A DNA stretch of 51,000 bases. Source: Mesostigma viride (lineage: Eukaryota; Streptophyta; Mesostigmatophyceae; Mesostigmatales; Mesostigmataceae). How positions within the stretch are numbered: the stretch's first letter is position 1; every line of letters begins with the position of its first letter. Where the stretch lies: NCBI GenBank assembly GCA_009746045.1, contig RPFO01000085.1, positions 569,439-620,438 of the forward strand, in the 5' to 3' direction. Below are positions 40,501 through 50,764 of the stretch, one piece after another. The position numbers and the translations under genes were made by a program. The notes beneath the pieces are model-generated. The model was not told the origin of the DNA, made no database searches, and saw nothing but the letters and a program-made list of their open reading frames with translations.

Positions 40501-42979
40501 TTGGGTCATGCAGCGCCTTGGCTGCACCCTCGAGCGCAGCGACCATGTCCACCTGGGCACATCCCAGGGACGAGGAGCGAAGGCAGAAGGCAAGACAAGG
40601 GCAAGACGGGCACGCATGCCCCGCATGGCATGCATCCATGTGAGCTCAGGCCAGGAGGACGGCCCACACAAGGGAAGCCGGTGACATGGGGGGGCAGGCA
40701 GAGGGGCAACATCACCCCAGGTTGGGTGCTCCCATGCCACACTCTCAGGTGAGGTCACACAACACCCGGGATGGCCTTGCATGCGCGAACTGACCAAACC
40801 AATGACATCGGTGCCGCAAGACAGCGCCTGGCTTCCAGTACAGCGCACTTCAGGTTGCGCGCAAGACTTTCATCACACAGCATAAAAAAAGCATCAGCCT
40901 GCCGTACGCTGCCTGGTTTGACAAGGGCGAGGGTTAACACACAGGCAAAAGCACGGGATGCTGCCGCTTTCGCCTGCCCTGGGTGCGGCAAGGCCATGCA
41001 TAGTCACCTTTCCCCACTCGCAAGACAAGTCGCACGCACGCACGCACGCACGCGGGCCCACGTACATGCCTTAACAGACGAATCCGCCACCTCATACCCG
41101 TGGCCACCCCGCCACGCCCCCTTCTAGCGCCCAGCCCATCACTCACCTTGTCGCTCTCACCCCGCCACGCCCCTTGTTGCACCCACCCCACGACGCCCCC
41201 TTGTTGCCCCACCCCACGACGCCCCCTTGTTGCGCCCACCCTATCGCGCACCTTCTTGCGCCCCGGCAGCGTCAGCTCTGGGTGCGTCTCCATGCGCGTG
41301 ACCTGGTTGCCGGCGTTGGCCACCGGCATGTTCATGTAGTGCCAGTCGTCAAACAGGTCCACCCCGCGCGCCTTGAGGTAGTCCACCCAGCTGCCGACGT
41401 GGAGGGTGTGTGTGCCAGGGGGGGGGAGGCAGGGCATCGGGGAGGGGGGGGGATAGCTGACTGCAGGTTGCAACCGAGCACATCATATGCATCCGGCACT
41501 TCTAATCTAGCTGTACGAGAGAACCACCAGCTTGATTCTGAGGCAGTATGAGGCTCACAGGACACAAATCAGCGGAGCACGCATGCTTGGTCCATCATGG
41601 ACTCTGCCACCGCCCAGGCGGCTGCAAGCCAAGGCACGGGGAGAGGGAAGGCAGGTGCAGAGATGCGCCAGAAAAACGATCAATCCCACACCCCCATCAT
41701 CCACACGCTGTCCCCATCCCCATGCATCCGCGTCATGGAACCGTTCAACAGCCCCAACAACACTTGCATCTACAAACGTGCGCTCTCTGCCCCCTGCTCG
41801 CTCTTGCCACCAGCCTACCCTGTCTAACTTTGAAAAACCCTAGCTACACCCGCCCACGCTGTGTGGGACCACCACGCTGGCCCCCCCCTGGTGTGCGGGC
41901 ATCACCCACATGGAGGCCGACTCCACAGTGCTCCGCTCTGGGTAGAAGTCTTCGAGAACTTTAAGGTACTGGCGCGCCGCACAGGGGGGACCCATGCCAC
42001 CGTGACAGCAGGCAGGCATGGGGAACATCGCACACCACCAGAGGGGGTGGGACACCGCAGAAACGTCACAGCATAACAGGCCATGTATTGTCAGTCAGAG
42101 AAGCAAGGAAGGGACAGGCCATAGCGATTACCCACATCAAACACGGATAGCACCGGTGATGGGGTCCTGTCGTCCGAGAGGCGAACCTGCGTCCCAGCGC
42201 GCTGCATGACAGCACCAAGGGAGCCAACCATCGAGCAGAAGCAGCAGGAGAAAAGGCCAACATGCCCGGCCTGGCCCTCGCTTGGCCTGCCATGCCATGC
42301 CTTGCATGCCCACCACCGCCCAACCATGCATGGACCACAGCCACGCATGCTAGCATGCCAGCCACCACGCGGGCGCTCCTGTGGCAAACACCGCAGCATA
42401 TGGCCAGCGCCAGTGAATAGCGTTCTACACCCCCGACCATGCCCCTGTGCACACCCCGCCACCCACCCTCCCATACGCGCCATACGCAGAGGAGGCAAGC
42501 ACCTCATCCAGCAGTGATGGCACCACAGCACCTGCTGCCTGTGCAAACACTCCTGCCATTCAGCAAGCCAAGTAGCCAGCAGGATCACTTACACGCCTGC
42601 CAGGTCACCTCATCCACCTGCCATCAGCCACCAGGCACCGTGCATCCAAGTTCCAACCCATACAACCCCCACATGGTACTGGCCATATGGCCTAACGGGC
42701 CAGCCATGCAGCCCATGCACACATGCCGCATGCCGCTCGCCCTACTGCCGTGTCAGCAACCACCAGATGCTCCCTGCTGGGCTACCGTTTGGGCCGTCGC
42801 ACGATGATGTGCTTCTCCTGTCCACCCTAGGTCATCCGGGCAAGCACACCCAGGCCCATGGTGCGGGTTGCACGCACCAAGCTGAGGACCACGGTACCCC
42901 ACAGCAGGTGTGCACGCACCATGTTGAGGACCTCTCGTGTTTTGCTGGACATCTGCTTGGACGCGATGTGAGATATGAC
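22584..42979 (-). CDS. S1/P1-type zinc nuclease with C-terminal membrane anchor, 13 exons, N-terminus missing
   Basis: Exons in reading order: 42979-42920, 41968-41910, 41390-41252, 40552-40491, 40073-40016, 39068-38935, 35280-35216, 34564-34479, 31590-31534, 27258-27169, 24421-24384, 23314-23178, 22777-22584. All junctions are GT-AG and the frame stays open for 392 codons plus TGA. Seen: SKQMSSKTREVLNM, ASIWVDYLKARGV (D43), FDDWHYMNMP (H57), NLVGDLHQPLH (N119, D123, H129), GGDRWGG, LTLHDFWESGCGLF (H168, E172), NFTAW, ELIPLAGYRMAALLDDLL, then a hydrophobic segment about 330-353 and an acidic tail DDEDDVFEYK. Known family role: zinc-dependent single-strand nuclease and 3'-nucleotidase, secreted or surface-bound. 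The signal-peptide exon with the first Trp and GH motif should lie above 42980 but was not found. Two zinc-ligand positions differ from S1/P1: His to Asn (119) and Asp to Glu (172). Introns span 400-4275 bp and are mostly satellite arrays. Confidence 0.9.
22797..22878. repeat. 9-bp ccaggggga-type repeat near the last acceptor
   Basis: Tandem accagggg/gccagggg units in the last nuclease intron. On the transcribed strand they form a pyrimidine-rich stretch upstream of the acceptor at 22778. Confidence 0.75.
23328..23461. repeat. (GGTG)n tetranucleotide array next to an acceptor
   Basis: About 30 copies of GGTG, broken once by tgtgg. On the gene strand it is (CACC)n ending about 15 bp before the acceptor of the exon at 23314, and may act as its polypyrimidine tract. 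Confidence 0.9.
25045..26925. repeat. TGTAGGG heptamer array, about 270 copies
   Basis: About 1.9 kb of 7-bp units GTGTAGG with variant patches (TGCAGGG, TGGAGGG, TGTGGGG, TGTAGGT, TGTAGCG, one GAATAGG, a few TGTACGG near the right end). It sits in the nuclease intron between 27168 and 24422. The unit differs by one base from plant-type telomere TTTAGGG but is intronic. Long open frames on the minus strand are artefacts of the period. Confidence 0.97.
27350..27531. repeat. (GGAC)n tetranucleotide array, about 45 uninterrupted copies
   Basis: A perfect GGAC run in the nuclease intron, about 90 bp upstream (on the gene strand) of the exon at 27258. No variant units were noticed, suggesting recent expansion or a collapsed assembly length. 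Confidence 0.97.
27800..31310. repeat. 23-bp minisatellite, about 150 copies
   Basis: Unit CACGGTTTCTTGCCCACAGA plus CCC or CGC. Variants alternate c/g (ccccac versus cgccac), a/c (tattgc versus tcttgc) and aga/ata, with occasional 3-bp deletions (cgccgg). Period 23 leaves all three plus frames open for about 1260 codons; these are not genes. It occupies most of the 4275-bp intron between 31533 and 27259. Confidence 0.98.
31610..33555. repeat. 34-bp minisatellite abutting a splice acceptor, about 57 copies
   Basis: Unit AGCCGCGCACAGCGATGTGG plus a G-rich part and gaccagcc; lengths 32-34 bp from G-run differences, giving higher-order blocks. On the gene strand the last unit runs into ctggtctaccctgcag, the acceptor of the exon at 31590, so the array supplies its pyrimidine tract. 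Confidence 0.97.
33555..33625. repeat. Short tandem duplicate (about 32 bp x 2)
   Basis: Two adjacent copies of aaggtcatcagcgcgagggt followed by gtgtgaaccgtcgc, directly after the 34-bp array. Confidence 0.8.
33905..34400. repeat. 39-bp minisatellite, about 12 copies
   Basis: Unit ATGGCCCGGCGCATGCTAAG plus gggcacaagcacctgcccc. Because 39 is divisible by 3 it reads as a periodic frame on both strands. It lies about 80 bp past the donor of the exon at 34479. Confidence 0.97.
35080..35215 (-). repeat. Echoes of the exon 35280-35216 end
   Basis: The exon end and donor (CAGTCAGTGTTTGGGG, GTGAGTGCG) recur downstream as AATCAGTGTGAGGGGATGAA, ACTCCTTTTGGGTGGGGATG, GCAGTCGGTGTTTGCGGGGG and CATCTTTGGTGTGAATGCGG, spaced about 28-30 bp. 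Confidence 0.7.
35620..36275. repeat. 62-bp minisatellite, about 10 copies
   Basis: Unit with gatatatgcagcaacgacta, tggtgggcactgttcgatgt and cctcaccagcaatcataggg. Its GGGCACTGTT..GTCCTCACC portion is shared with the adjoining 49-bp unit, so the two arrays have a common origin. Confidence 0.97.
36275..38934 (-). repeat. 49-bp minisatellite seeded by a splice donor, about 54 copies
   Basis: On the gene strand the exon at 39068-38935 ends GACTTTTG then GTGAGGACGCGTGAGCAGTG. Every unit repeats TTTGGGTGAGGACGCGTGAG followed by cagtgcccgacacacttgcg and tggcatggc, so each carries a donor-like site. Because 49 leaves remainder 1 on division by 3, all plus frames stay open for about 1000 codons; not genes. 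Confidence 0.97.
39155..39685. repeat. 49-bp minisatellite, about 10.5 copies
   Basis: Unit GCAAGCGCATGGGCGCATTG plus ttgggggtgggggcaagagc and agcatatgt, in the intron between 40015 and 39069. Same length as the neighbouring array but unrelated sequence. Confidence 0.97.
41100..41251 (-). repeat. Echoes of the exon 41390-41252 end
   Basis: The exon end GGGGCGCAAGAAG and donor GTGCGCGATAGGGTGG are followed on the gene strand by five or six diverged copies of about 25-29 bp: GGGCGCAACAAGGGGGCGTC, GGCAACAAGGGGGCGTCGTG, GTGCAACAAGGGGCGTGGCG, AGAGCGACAAGGTGAGTGAT and GCGCTAGAAGGGGGCGTGGC. Confidence 0.75.
42866..42893 (-). repeat. Echo of the exon 42979-42920 end
   Basis: GTCCTCAGCTTGGTGCGTGC repeats the exon end and donor GTCCTCAACATGGTGCGTGC about 50 bp downstream on the gene strand. 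Confidence 0.7.
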
Positions 42980-43000
42980 CTGAGCACATGGGGGGGCAAC

Positions 43001-43029
43001 ACACGCAATGTGAGAGATGAGCTGAGACA
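43001..43029 (-). repeat. Echo of the exon 42979 acceptor and start
   Basis: Gene-strand TCTCAGCTCATCTCTCACAT then TGCGTG resembles acceptor plus exon start CTCAGGTCATATCTCACATC then GCGTC, about 40 bp upstream of the real exon. Confidence 0.55.
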
Positions 43030-46000
43030 AGGTTGAGGGGCAGGGGGAAGCGCGCAGGGGATGGGATGCCAAGGCCACGGCCGACGGCATGGGGGGGCAG
43101 ACGTCAGCCAGAGGCGAGGCGGGGCAGGACGTGACGAGAAGGGAACGAGGCGGGCGAAGGGGGGGGGGGGGGGGGGGGGGGGGGGCCGTGCGCACGCGCA
43201 TGTTCAAGGTCACAGCTGCAGAGAGCAGGAGCTCAAACAGAAAGGCTCCTGTGCAGAACGTGCATGCAGGAGGGGCCAGGCCCCTTGCGGTCCGCCCTAG
43301 CTATCTCCTGCTCCTCTGGCAGCAACAGCCCCCACAACCACTACGCAACTAGGCCCCTCCAGCATCTCTGCCGACGTGCAGGCAATGCTGCGCTGCATGC
43401 CAAACCTGAACGGCGTCTGTTTGTATGAACCAGGCAAAGATATTCCCGCCGCTGCACCTGCGGCGGCTAATCCTGCGTCCTGGGTTCTCACGGCCATGCT
43501 TGCTTTCACTCTGCAACCAGGCCAAACATGCTCTGGAGATACGCTCCACAACCACAAACATCCTGTTCCAGGACCATACATCCACTACAAGGGCCATATC
43601 GAGAAACATAAGGCGCCATGCACGACGGGGATACCCAGGCAAAAAAATCAGCGCTTGTGGCTGTGCAGGTTTGCACGTTGAATGAATCGTTGGCGTGTGC
43701 GGTGAGAACCAGCGATCAGATCTTGGAAAGGTTTATTGCTATGATTGCTGTTTGAGCCATGCTGCTGGGTAAAGCTGTCCAGCAGGCAAATGGCAGGGAT
43801 CGCCAGGGTGAGCTCCAAGTTCCAGGTGAGCACTGAGTTCAGGGTGAGGTTGCAAGCAGCTGCTGGGCAGTTGAGGGAAAAAACCTGGCACCCTGCTACG
43901 GGCAGAACTTATTCTGATCTGCAGTGAATGTACTTAGAAGCTTCGCAGGCAGCATAAGAACATACCTGGCAAGCCAAGCAAAAACAATATAAACAGCCCA
44001 GCATTCAGGGGTACACAATTTGAACAAACCACCCAATCTTCATAAATTGGCTGGTTTGCTCACCTCTTTAGCATAGGAATGGACTGACACTAGCTGCAAG
44101 CGCTAATCATAGCGTTACGCGCGTTGTTTAGAAAAGAATATCACCCCACCACTCAGAAGGGGTTGCCGTGCTAGCATGTTACTTTAGCAAGCTCCTTTCA
44201 CACATAACATATCTCCCCGCCACCACAAGGAGGTGACCACGAGGGTTGCAGACTGACACATGCACGGTATGAAATACATACATGTTGTCAAGTTGCCCTA
44301 CTTCCCTAGATACTCGGTAATACAAACCCCCATGAGGCCATAGCTATATAACAACTCACCATGTGTGGTGCCGTCCACCATCCCGCGACGTGGTGAGGAA
44401 GCAAGATACAGCATACGACAAATGCGACCAGCATCGGCCTGCAGGCAGGCATGGTTGGTGACAACCACACCAGCTAACGTGCAAGTGCACTGCCTCCGAC
44501 CTTTGCGGCTACCCCAAAGGGCGTCTAAAATTACCGATGTTCAAGTAATAAAAGTAACATTGCAGCCCCCTATTGTGTCCGAGGCTGCTAAAACATTCAA
44601 CGGCGGACTATTCCAGGCAGTCTTAGAAAGCTTTGTTCTATAGCAGGAATGCGCAAGCAGCAGCCCCAGTCGGCCAGCGTGGCCTTCATTCAGTGTGGCG
44701 TGTTATGCAACGTCCGCCCCACGGCTTCAAAATCGAGGAATAAACTTCGGCAGTGACTTCATTTGGGTGTGTTCCCAAGCCAGTTCCCACGCCGTCGAGT
44801 CATCATGCGTGGTACAAAAGATACCTGATGCCGTACACATTACGCGGCGCGGGCTCGGTGCCGTGGCGGACAAAGCAAGCTTCCTCAAACCAGAAAACGC
44901 CACCTATCTAGTACGTATTCGAGATCCCGTAGCCCGGCGCGCGCAAGACGGGCTAAGACTTGGCAGTTGGCAGTAGCTAGTGTGTAGTGCCCTTATTATC
45001 ACCTAGACCAAAATTTCACTAGACCGCACATGTACGTATGGTATATAATTCGACATTGCTTTATTATCAACTAACGTTAACTACATCAATACATACACTA
45101 CGTGAACAGCGGTACATATTACCGGCTTGTTTTTCTTCTTGAAAATATTGATAAAGCGCTTCATCATGGTTCAGGGGGATCATGAGCTTCGGATGAGCTT
45201 CGGAGGCTGCTTCTGAGGCAGCTTCCGGCCGGGGTCTCTACACCGGTGAAGGTCCAGCCCCCAGCATCGATGTTCATGAGGCATTTTCTTACCGACCAAG
45301 CAGCCGGGGCAGTTTCTAGACGTCGCAGGTTCAAGCTCTGAGCCCAGCGATGCAAGTTCTAAGGAAAATGAAGGGAATTCTAGCGACGAAGAGTGGTCTG
45401 TGGGCGAACCAGACGTCAGCTCAGGTCAACCCGACGTCGATTCTTTGCCAATATGACTGAACATAGGTGTGTGATTCAGAGGACTTACAATCACGAGCCC
45501 CGTTGCTGAGTTTCCCATGATGGCCATTGTGCTGATGCGTTAAGGTTTGTTGTATGCGTAAATGTGAGGCCATGTGCATTACAGCCGCGTTGTTCAGTTT
45601 TGGGCAATTGCCAAGTGTGGGTACAATGTATGCGAACTCATTCATTGTGCTGATGTTGCACTGTTTTGTGCAACCATGCACATGCAGGCAGGCGCATCGT
45701 GTCGTTGATGGACAGTTTTTTGCTAGCATGGTCGAACGCGAGGCATTGTGAATTTTAATTCCTGCATTGACGTTATTGGCAATCATGCATATGTGGGCGT
45801 GCGCAAATCAATGCTGATCCAATCACGCTAATCAATCAATGCTGTTAAAATGCTGTCAACTTTCACCAAAAAAACATACACGTGCAGGAACATACATGGT
45901 GTGGATGATGTGCATTTTTTGCCTCTGGTCGTGTGTGCGTGGGCAGGTGCATTGCTACTCATGATTCCTAACTTGAAAATCTTGCACCTGTTTTACACCA

Positions 46001-46260
46001 GTACAACAACCGTTGATGCATTCTCTTGCCCACTTGCTAGCACAATAATTGTTTGCGTCAATCTTTTACAATCCTAATCCAAAGATCGAGTTACGATGTG
46101 GTTGTGCATGTGCATCACTTGGCATGGATGGCGATTGCAGATCCAGTCATCAAGGTTCACACATACTAGCGCTTGAAGACGTGGAGCTTGTTGTCTTCTA
46201 CATGATGACGGTGCTGACTGCACCATGATGTCATTTCTTATTGTGAAGTTGTTATTGTTG
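43030..46260. other. No complete gene recognised; should include the nuclease first exon
   Basis: The nuclease's signal-peptide exon is expected upstream on the minus strand, probably in this stretch, but I found no exon with a Trp-x-x-Gly-His-like motif next to a donor. A 27-G run is at 43159-43185. Other frames show no recognisable domains. Confidence 0.35.
45280..45456 (+). other. Acidic, serine-rich coding-like fragment
   Basis: An open stretch with no start Met, preceded by TGA and ended by TGA, reads SSSEPSDASSKENEGNSSDE, EWSVGEPD and similar. Such SSDEEW-like acidic tracts occur in many nuclear proteins and in N-termini of piggyBac-type transposases. With one isolated fragment no assignment is possible; chance is not excluded. 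Confidence 0.25.
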
Positions 46261-46261
46261 T

Positions 46262-46425
46262 TGTCATATGGTGGGGGTGGGGGTGGGGGTGGGGGTGGGG
46301 TGGGGGTGGGTGGGGTGGGGGTGGGGTGGGGGTGGGGGTGGGGGTGGGGGTGGGGGGGGGTGGGGTGGGGGTGGGGGTGGGGGTGGGGGTGGGGTGGGGG
46401 GGGTGGGGGTGGGAGTGGGCCCCCA
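46262..46425. repeat. (GTGGGG)n G-rich repeat
   Basis: About 27 units of gtgggg/gtggggg with variable G-run length. The plus strand is a dense G-quadruplex candidate. It is followed by a short inverse segment (ccccaaccccaaccccaatcc). Confidence 0.9.
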
Positions 46426-46689
46426 CCCCAGCACCCCCAACCCCAACCCCAATCCCACCATATAACAACAATAATGTTGTCATACAAAGTCTACGAGGAC
46501 AACTATATTTGCACTTGATTGATTTAATTTCAAGTGCATTGTCGGTTGCAGACAGATTATGCCCGTTAGCAAACGTGCAGAACAGGTAGCATGCCACGAA
46601 TGATTAATAGAGACATGTGTATGTAACATATGTAAGACTATGATAGATGGTTGTCTCCTTGATAGTGCCCATGTGTATAGCCACTAAAT

Positions 46690-46920
46690 TCAGAACGGTG
46701 GGACACATACAAACATACAGTTACGTGGGACACAGCTGCAAGTTCGGGTATGTGAGAGAGACCTACATCACAAATGCCAGTAGGTGGGACACCCTGCTTT
46801 TCCAAATTCGCTTAGGTGGGACGTAAGTTCATGTAGGTGGGTCACCTGAACATGTCCCTATTACCTGAATTTGTCCCACCTACCGGAGTTGGGACACTGT
46901 CCCACGTACGTGAGCCGTCT
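46690..46920. repeat. Cluster of direct and inverted GTGGGAC motifs
   Basis: gtgggac occurs at least four times on plus, and its complement gtcccac/gtccc at least three times near 46850-46905, giving potential hairpins such as tgtcccacctaccggagttg with gggacactgtcccac. It may be a decayed MITE; no target duplication seen. Confidence 0.35.
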
Positions 46921-46974
46921 CTGTAATGCCGTCGACCATGCATTATAGCATTGCGCATTGCATGTCGGTGCATG

Positions 46975-47155
46975 GGGCCTCGATCTGCGTGTCACTCGTG
47001 TGACTAAGTTTGGCATGCATAGCGATTCGAGGGGTGTGGTGCCCACAACCCTGTAATTAGGATCTAGCCATAGCTACATCCATCCACCCCATCCCATATT
47101 GATTTCCCTGAGGATCGACTCATGCTCACGTGATGCAGTTAGGTGTAAATTTATC
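46975..47155 (+). mobile_element. 5'-truncated LINE 3' end
   Basis: Carries the conserved LINE 3' segment (catgcatagcgattcgaggg, gtgcccacaaccctgtaatt, aggatctagcc) and a decayed 3' hairpin CACGTGATGCAGTTAGGTG near 47135. No tail or clear target duplication. Confidence 0.65.
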
Positions 47156-47324
47156 ACTTCTTGATATTGTGGCATGTCTAGGCCGGAGAGTGTCCAAGTA
47201 TGCATCTTGCAAAACTGGGAATGGCTACAATGGCTAGCTGGACAAATCTAGCCTGCCTTCTACATCTTGTTGTTGACCATCGATCGGTCCTAGCCGGCCT
47301 CCAGTAAACCTTGTGCATCGATTG

Positions 47325-48835
47325 GGGTTGCACTCCAGAGATCGCACTTTAGAGGAGATCGCACTTTTGCAGCCTGGTGAGTTTCCCGCCATCTTTATCT
47401 TCGTCGACTTCATGATTCATCAAGGCATTCGAATCTGTTCTCTGGGACGCGCTCCCCCGCGCTCACGACCCCACCCGCCTGATTGCTGTCATCCGCTCGC
47501 TGTATGAGGGGTCGACCATGCCTCGGTGCGCACTCAACACGGCAATACTTACCCCGCCATGTCCACGGCAGACAGGCGTCTGGCAGGGCTGCGTCCTGTC
47601 ACCGTAACTGCTCATCAGTATTGTAGTGGATTATATTGTACGCCAGGCACGTGCCCGCTTTGCTAGCATTACTGGCCGTGCCCCTGGCCTCGAGATTCAG
47701 AATGAGCCCGGGGAAGGGGGGCCGACTAACAAGCAGAATTTACTTGCTGATCTTATTTATGTCGACGACATCACTCTGACCTTGAGCCAGCCTGCCCAGC
47801 CAGCGTCTGCCCACCTTTGTTTGGACTGCCTGGCTCTCGAGGCCCGGGCTGTTGGTCTTGAAATCAGCCCCAAGTCGGAGGCCATGGCTCTCAGCCTGCA
47901 TGGCCGGCCCCCCCACTGAGCTCCGCCTCTTAGACGACACCCCAGTTCCCTTCCCCGCTTCCGGTCGCTTCCATTAGCTGCTAGGCAGCTGGCTCCCCAA
48001 CTGCAAGGACGACATGACGACCCGGATTGGTATGGCCTGGGATCAGCTCCACGAGCACCGTCGCTGGTGGAGCAACCCCGCCCTGCACCGGACTGTCACT
48101 CGCAACCTCTTCAAGGTCATCATCTTGACGATCCTGACCTCTGGAGCCGAGACGTTGACGCTGACGCAGGAGCTGGAGCAGCCACTCGACGGCTCGGTCA
48201 CCAAGATGCTACGTAGTGCGCTCAATATTCCATTCAGAATGCACATTAGCCTTGAGGATTTACCATACATGCTTCCCATATTATTAGGCACAGGCGCCTG
48301 GGCCTAGCCGGTCACCTCGCACGCACAGATCAGGTCGACACTGTGGATAGCTCAGCAGGCACCAAGCCCGCCCAACCTGGGCATTTTGTTCTCACATGGC
48401 GTGCCTTGGGCCGAGCGCGGCTGGGGCGCCACCGACCCGTGGACTTTCTGGGATAGACTAGGCATGGCCTATGCGTTACCCACGTCGCAATGGGCTCAGG
48501 GCAGCCCCCTGGCATGTCTGAAATCTGGCGGCAGATGGTTCGCAAGGATAGGTTTCTCCCGATTTCTTGCCTGCGCTGGTTGTCTCCTTGATAGGTGGCA
48601 GGTAATAATGAAGGAGACCACCCCCAAGCCAGTGGGGGCTCCGCATATGACCAAATTTGGCATTCACAGTGATTCGGGCCGTGTACGTGCGTGTAACTAG
48701 GTCTTAGATAGCTAGCCATCCATCCCATCCCAGTTCCCAATTCCCATCCCATCCCACTCGACTGTACTGAGGACTTATGCTCACATAACGCTTGTTACGT
48801 GGTAATCTTGAATGAATTAACTAATTAATTCATCT
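47325..48835 (+). pseudogene. LINE ORF2 fragment (reverse transcriptase to 3' end)
   Basis: Plus frames read EEIALLQPGEFPAIFIFVDF (from 47346), GVWQGCVLSP (near 47577), the catalytic IYVDDITL (YVDD at 47758-47769), ALEARAVGLEISPKSEAMAL, then MTTRIGMAWDQLHEHRRWW and TSGAETLTLTQELEQ (near 48140), LNIPF, and the C-terminal IWRQMVRKDR and GAPHMTKFGIHSDSGR. Frameshifts near 47420, 47550 and 47920 break it. It ends in a decayed hairpin (cacataacgcttgttacgtg) and an AATTAACTAATTAATTC tail. It was useful as a reference for checking the excisions at 14-20 kb. Confidence 0.85.
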
Positions 48836-49060
48836 GGGGGTCTGGCTTGTGGCGGAGGTATTCCGGCCACAGGTCACGTCGCTGCTGCTGCATGCTGCTG
48901 AGCGGGGGTCAGGTCGTCACTCGTCAGTGCAGAGTCCAGGGGAGGTCGTGCGACTTCTTCCGGCGAGAGAGGAACAGCCGCTTATTCTCAATGGAGCTGA
49001 AGGTGAGCAGGACTGGTGGGGTTGCCGCCTTGTCCGGTGAATGGGGAAGGCATGGGAAGT
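48836..49060 (-). pseudogene. LINE ORF1 C-terminal fragment, head-to-head with the LINE 3' end
   Basis: The complement matches the C-terminal part of the ORF1 at 17941-19140 (the regions encoding LSRRKK, LTPAQQQQRRDQWPDYIRHK and VVLTFSD), with many substitutions and small indels. It begins directly where the plus-strand LINE tail ends, in opposite orientation. Confidence 0.65.
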
Positions 49061-49442
49061 ACTGGTTGATGAGCCAGTCACATACTCACCATCATCCAAA
49101 GCCAGCACAGGTAATAGCAGTATGTATATAGACAACTATGATGGCGATGCATGGTGCACAAGAAGGCAAGGAACCTCAGCATTTTCGATCAATGGTCAAC
49201 AACGAACCTCATTACCTCAACATTTTGGCGCTACAATTTCTGACAGCACGCTCAGTATACTTTTTGCACATGAGGATAAGTTCCTGTCACATAATTTATG
49301 CTCTGCGCCACGCCTATAAAGGCTACACATGTCGTAACACTGGACTAGGCCAACAGTGGTGCATCGTCAGTCACATACGTACATAGCCTTACAGTTTGTT
49401 AGTCAGAATAATATTCGTTGATGCCACTCCTTGAGAGCTTAA

Positions 49443-50745
49443 CCCGGCGTGTTTTTTTACAACGCGATACATCGCGTTGTAGGGTTAGAACGCGATGTAT
49501 CGCGTTGTAATCTGACACGTGGCAAACCTATTAAACATGCGATTTTTGGTCTGAAACTTTCAACATAGGTCAGAAACATCTCATAGAATTCAAGAAAAAA
49601 TCCTGGTATTTTTGGTATTTTTTTGTGACAGCTGCAAACAAATATGTACCACTGAAATCAGGCATTTTCGCGGGACGAAGGTGAAGACGACGGCGATGGC
49701 GGCAGGTAGATCTCGCCAGTTTTCGCGCGAATTTCAGTGGCTGTTGGGTGGCACGACCATGATGATGCGTTCAAAGGTTGATAATTAGGTTTCTACGAGT
49801 TTGTTGAGGTACTGGGGCAAAGGAAACGTAGTTTTTTCCAGTTTCTCACCCAACTTTCATGCGGAAACCCTGGAAACCGGCATACATATTATTACGTCAA
49901 GACTCGGGTCTGCTGCGGCACCATGCTTGGTATTTCCATGGTGTTTCGACTTCTTAACACATGTTTATTCATTCTGAACGCCCGGACTCTCGGCTAAACC
50001 GAGATTTGTGCAGACTTTTATTGGGTAGCTCCGGGCATGATGGTGCCTGCAATTAGCGTAAGGCGTGACCGTGGCTCATGCTACGGTATGCTGTATTTTC
50101 CTGGAAATGGCCTCTGCCACCGGCTCAATAGTGCTTGCAGGCGTAAGTATATCGTGTTTCTACCTAGTTTCTGCCAGTTTTCCACTTATTTCTGCCGACC
50201 TCTGCCCAGCCTCTCTAAGACCGCCATCCTACTCGACGTTGCTTGCATGTCAGCCATAGCAGGTTGCAGTTGTGCAGTATTTAGGTGCTGTATCCGTCGT
50301 CAAGCCGTGCATATATCGTGAGATCAGAATATATCGTGAGGATTGGATGTTGATGGTTTATACTGCGTTGATTGTGCAAGAAGATCAGCTAGGTGCCCAT
50401 AATCATGGTGTATAATCATGTGTTGTTAGCATCTTGCCACCATTTGCTAGCATGCATTCCAGCGTCATCTTTGCCTGCATGTAAGCTCATGGATCACTCA
50501 ACCTATCCAAGCCTTGCATTACACGTGCCTCTTTCTTTCAGTATTGCACGCGTTATGGAATGAAAACCCAGCACATCCGTTCCCACGAGGCATGTGCTCA
50601 ACACGTTGTGAGAGTGGATGATGCTTTGGCTATGGCTGCCTGATTCAGTCATATTAGGTCATCCAGTCATGATGTTTGATGCATGTTTGATGCTGTATAA
50701 CTTATACAACACCTATTTTCAACGTTTTGACCCTCCAAGCTCACT
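49443..50745. mobile_element. Probable diverged relative of the TTAA DNA transposon, left end only
   Basis: TTAA (49439-49442) is followed by two palindromes ACAACGCGATACATCGCGTTGT-type (49459-49480, 49489-49508), matching the terminal-hairpin plan of the element at 14771. Interior segments resemble it in the same order: gcgaatttcagtggctgttg (49727) with gcaatttcaatggctgatag (15263), cagcctctctaagaccgcc with tgccctctctaaaaccccc, and agttgtgcagtatttaggtg with agttgtgcagggttttagga. No right terminus found. Confidence 0.5.
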
Positions 50746-50764
50746 ATGGCCCCGTTTATGACTA

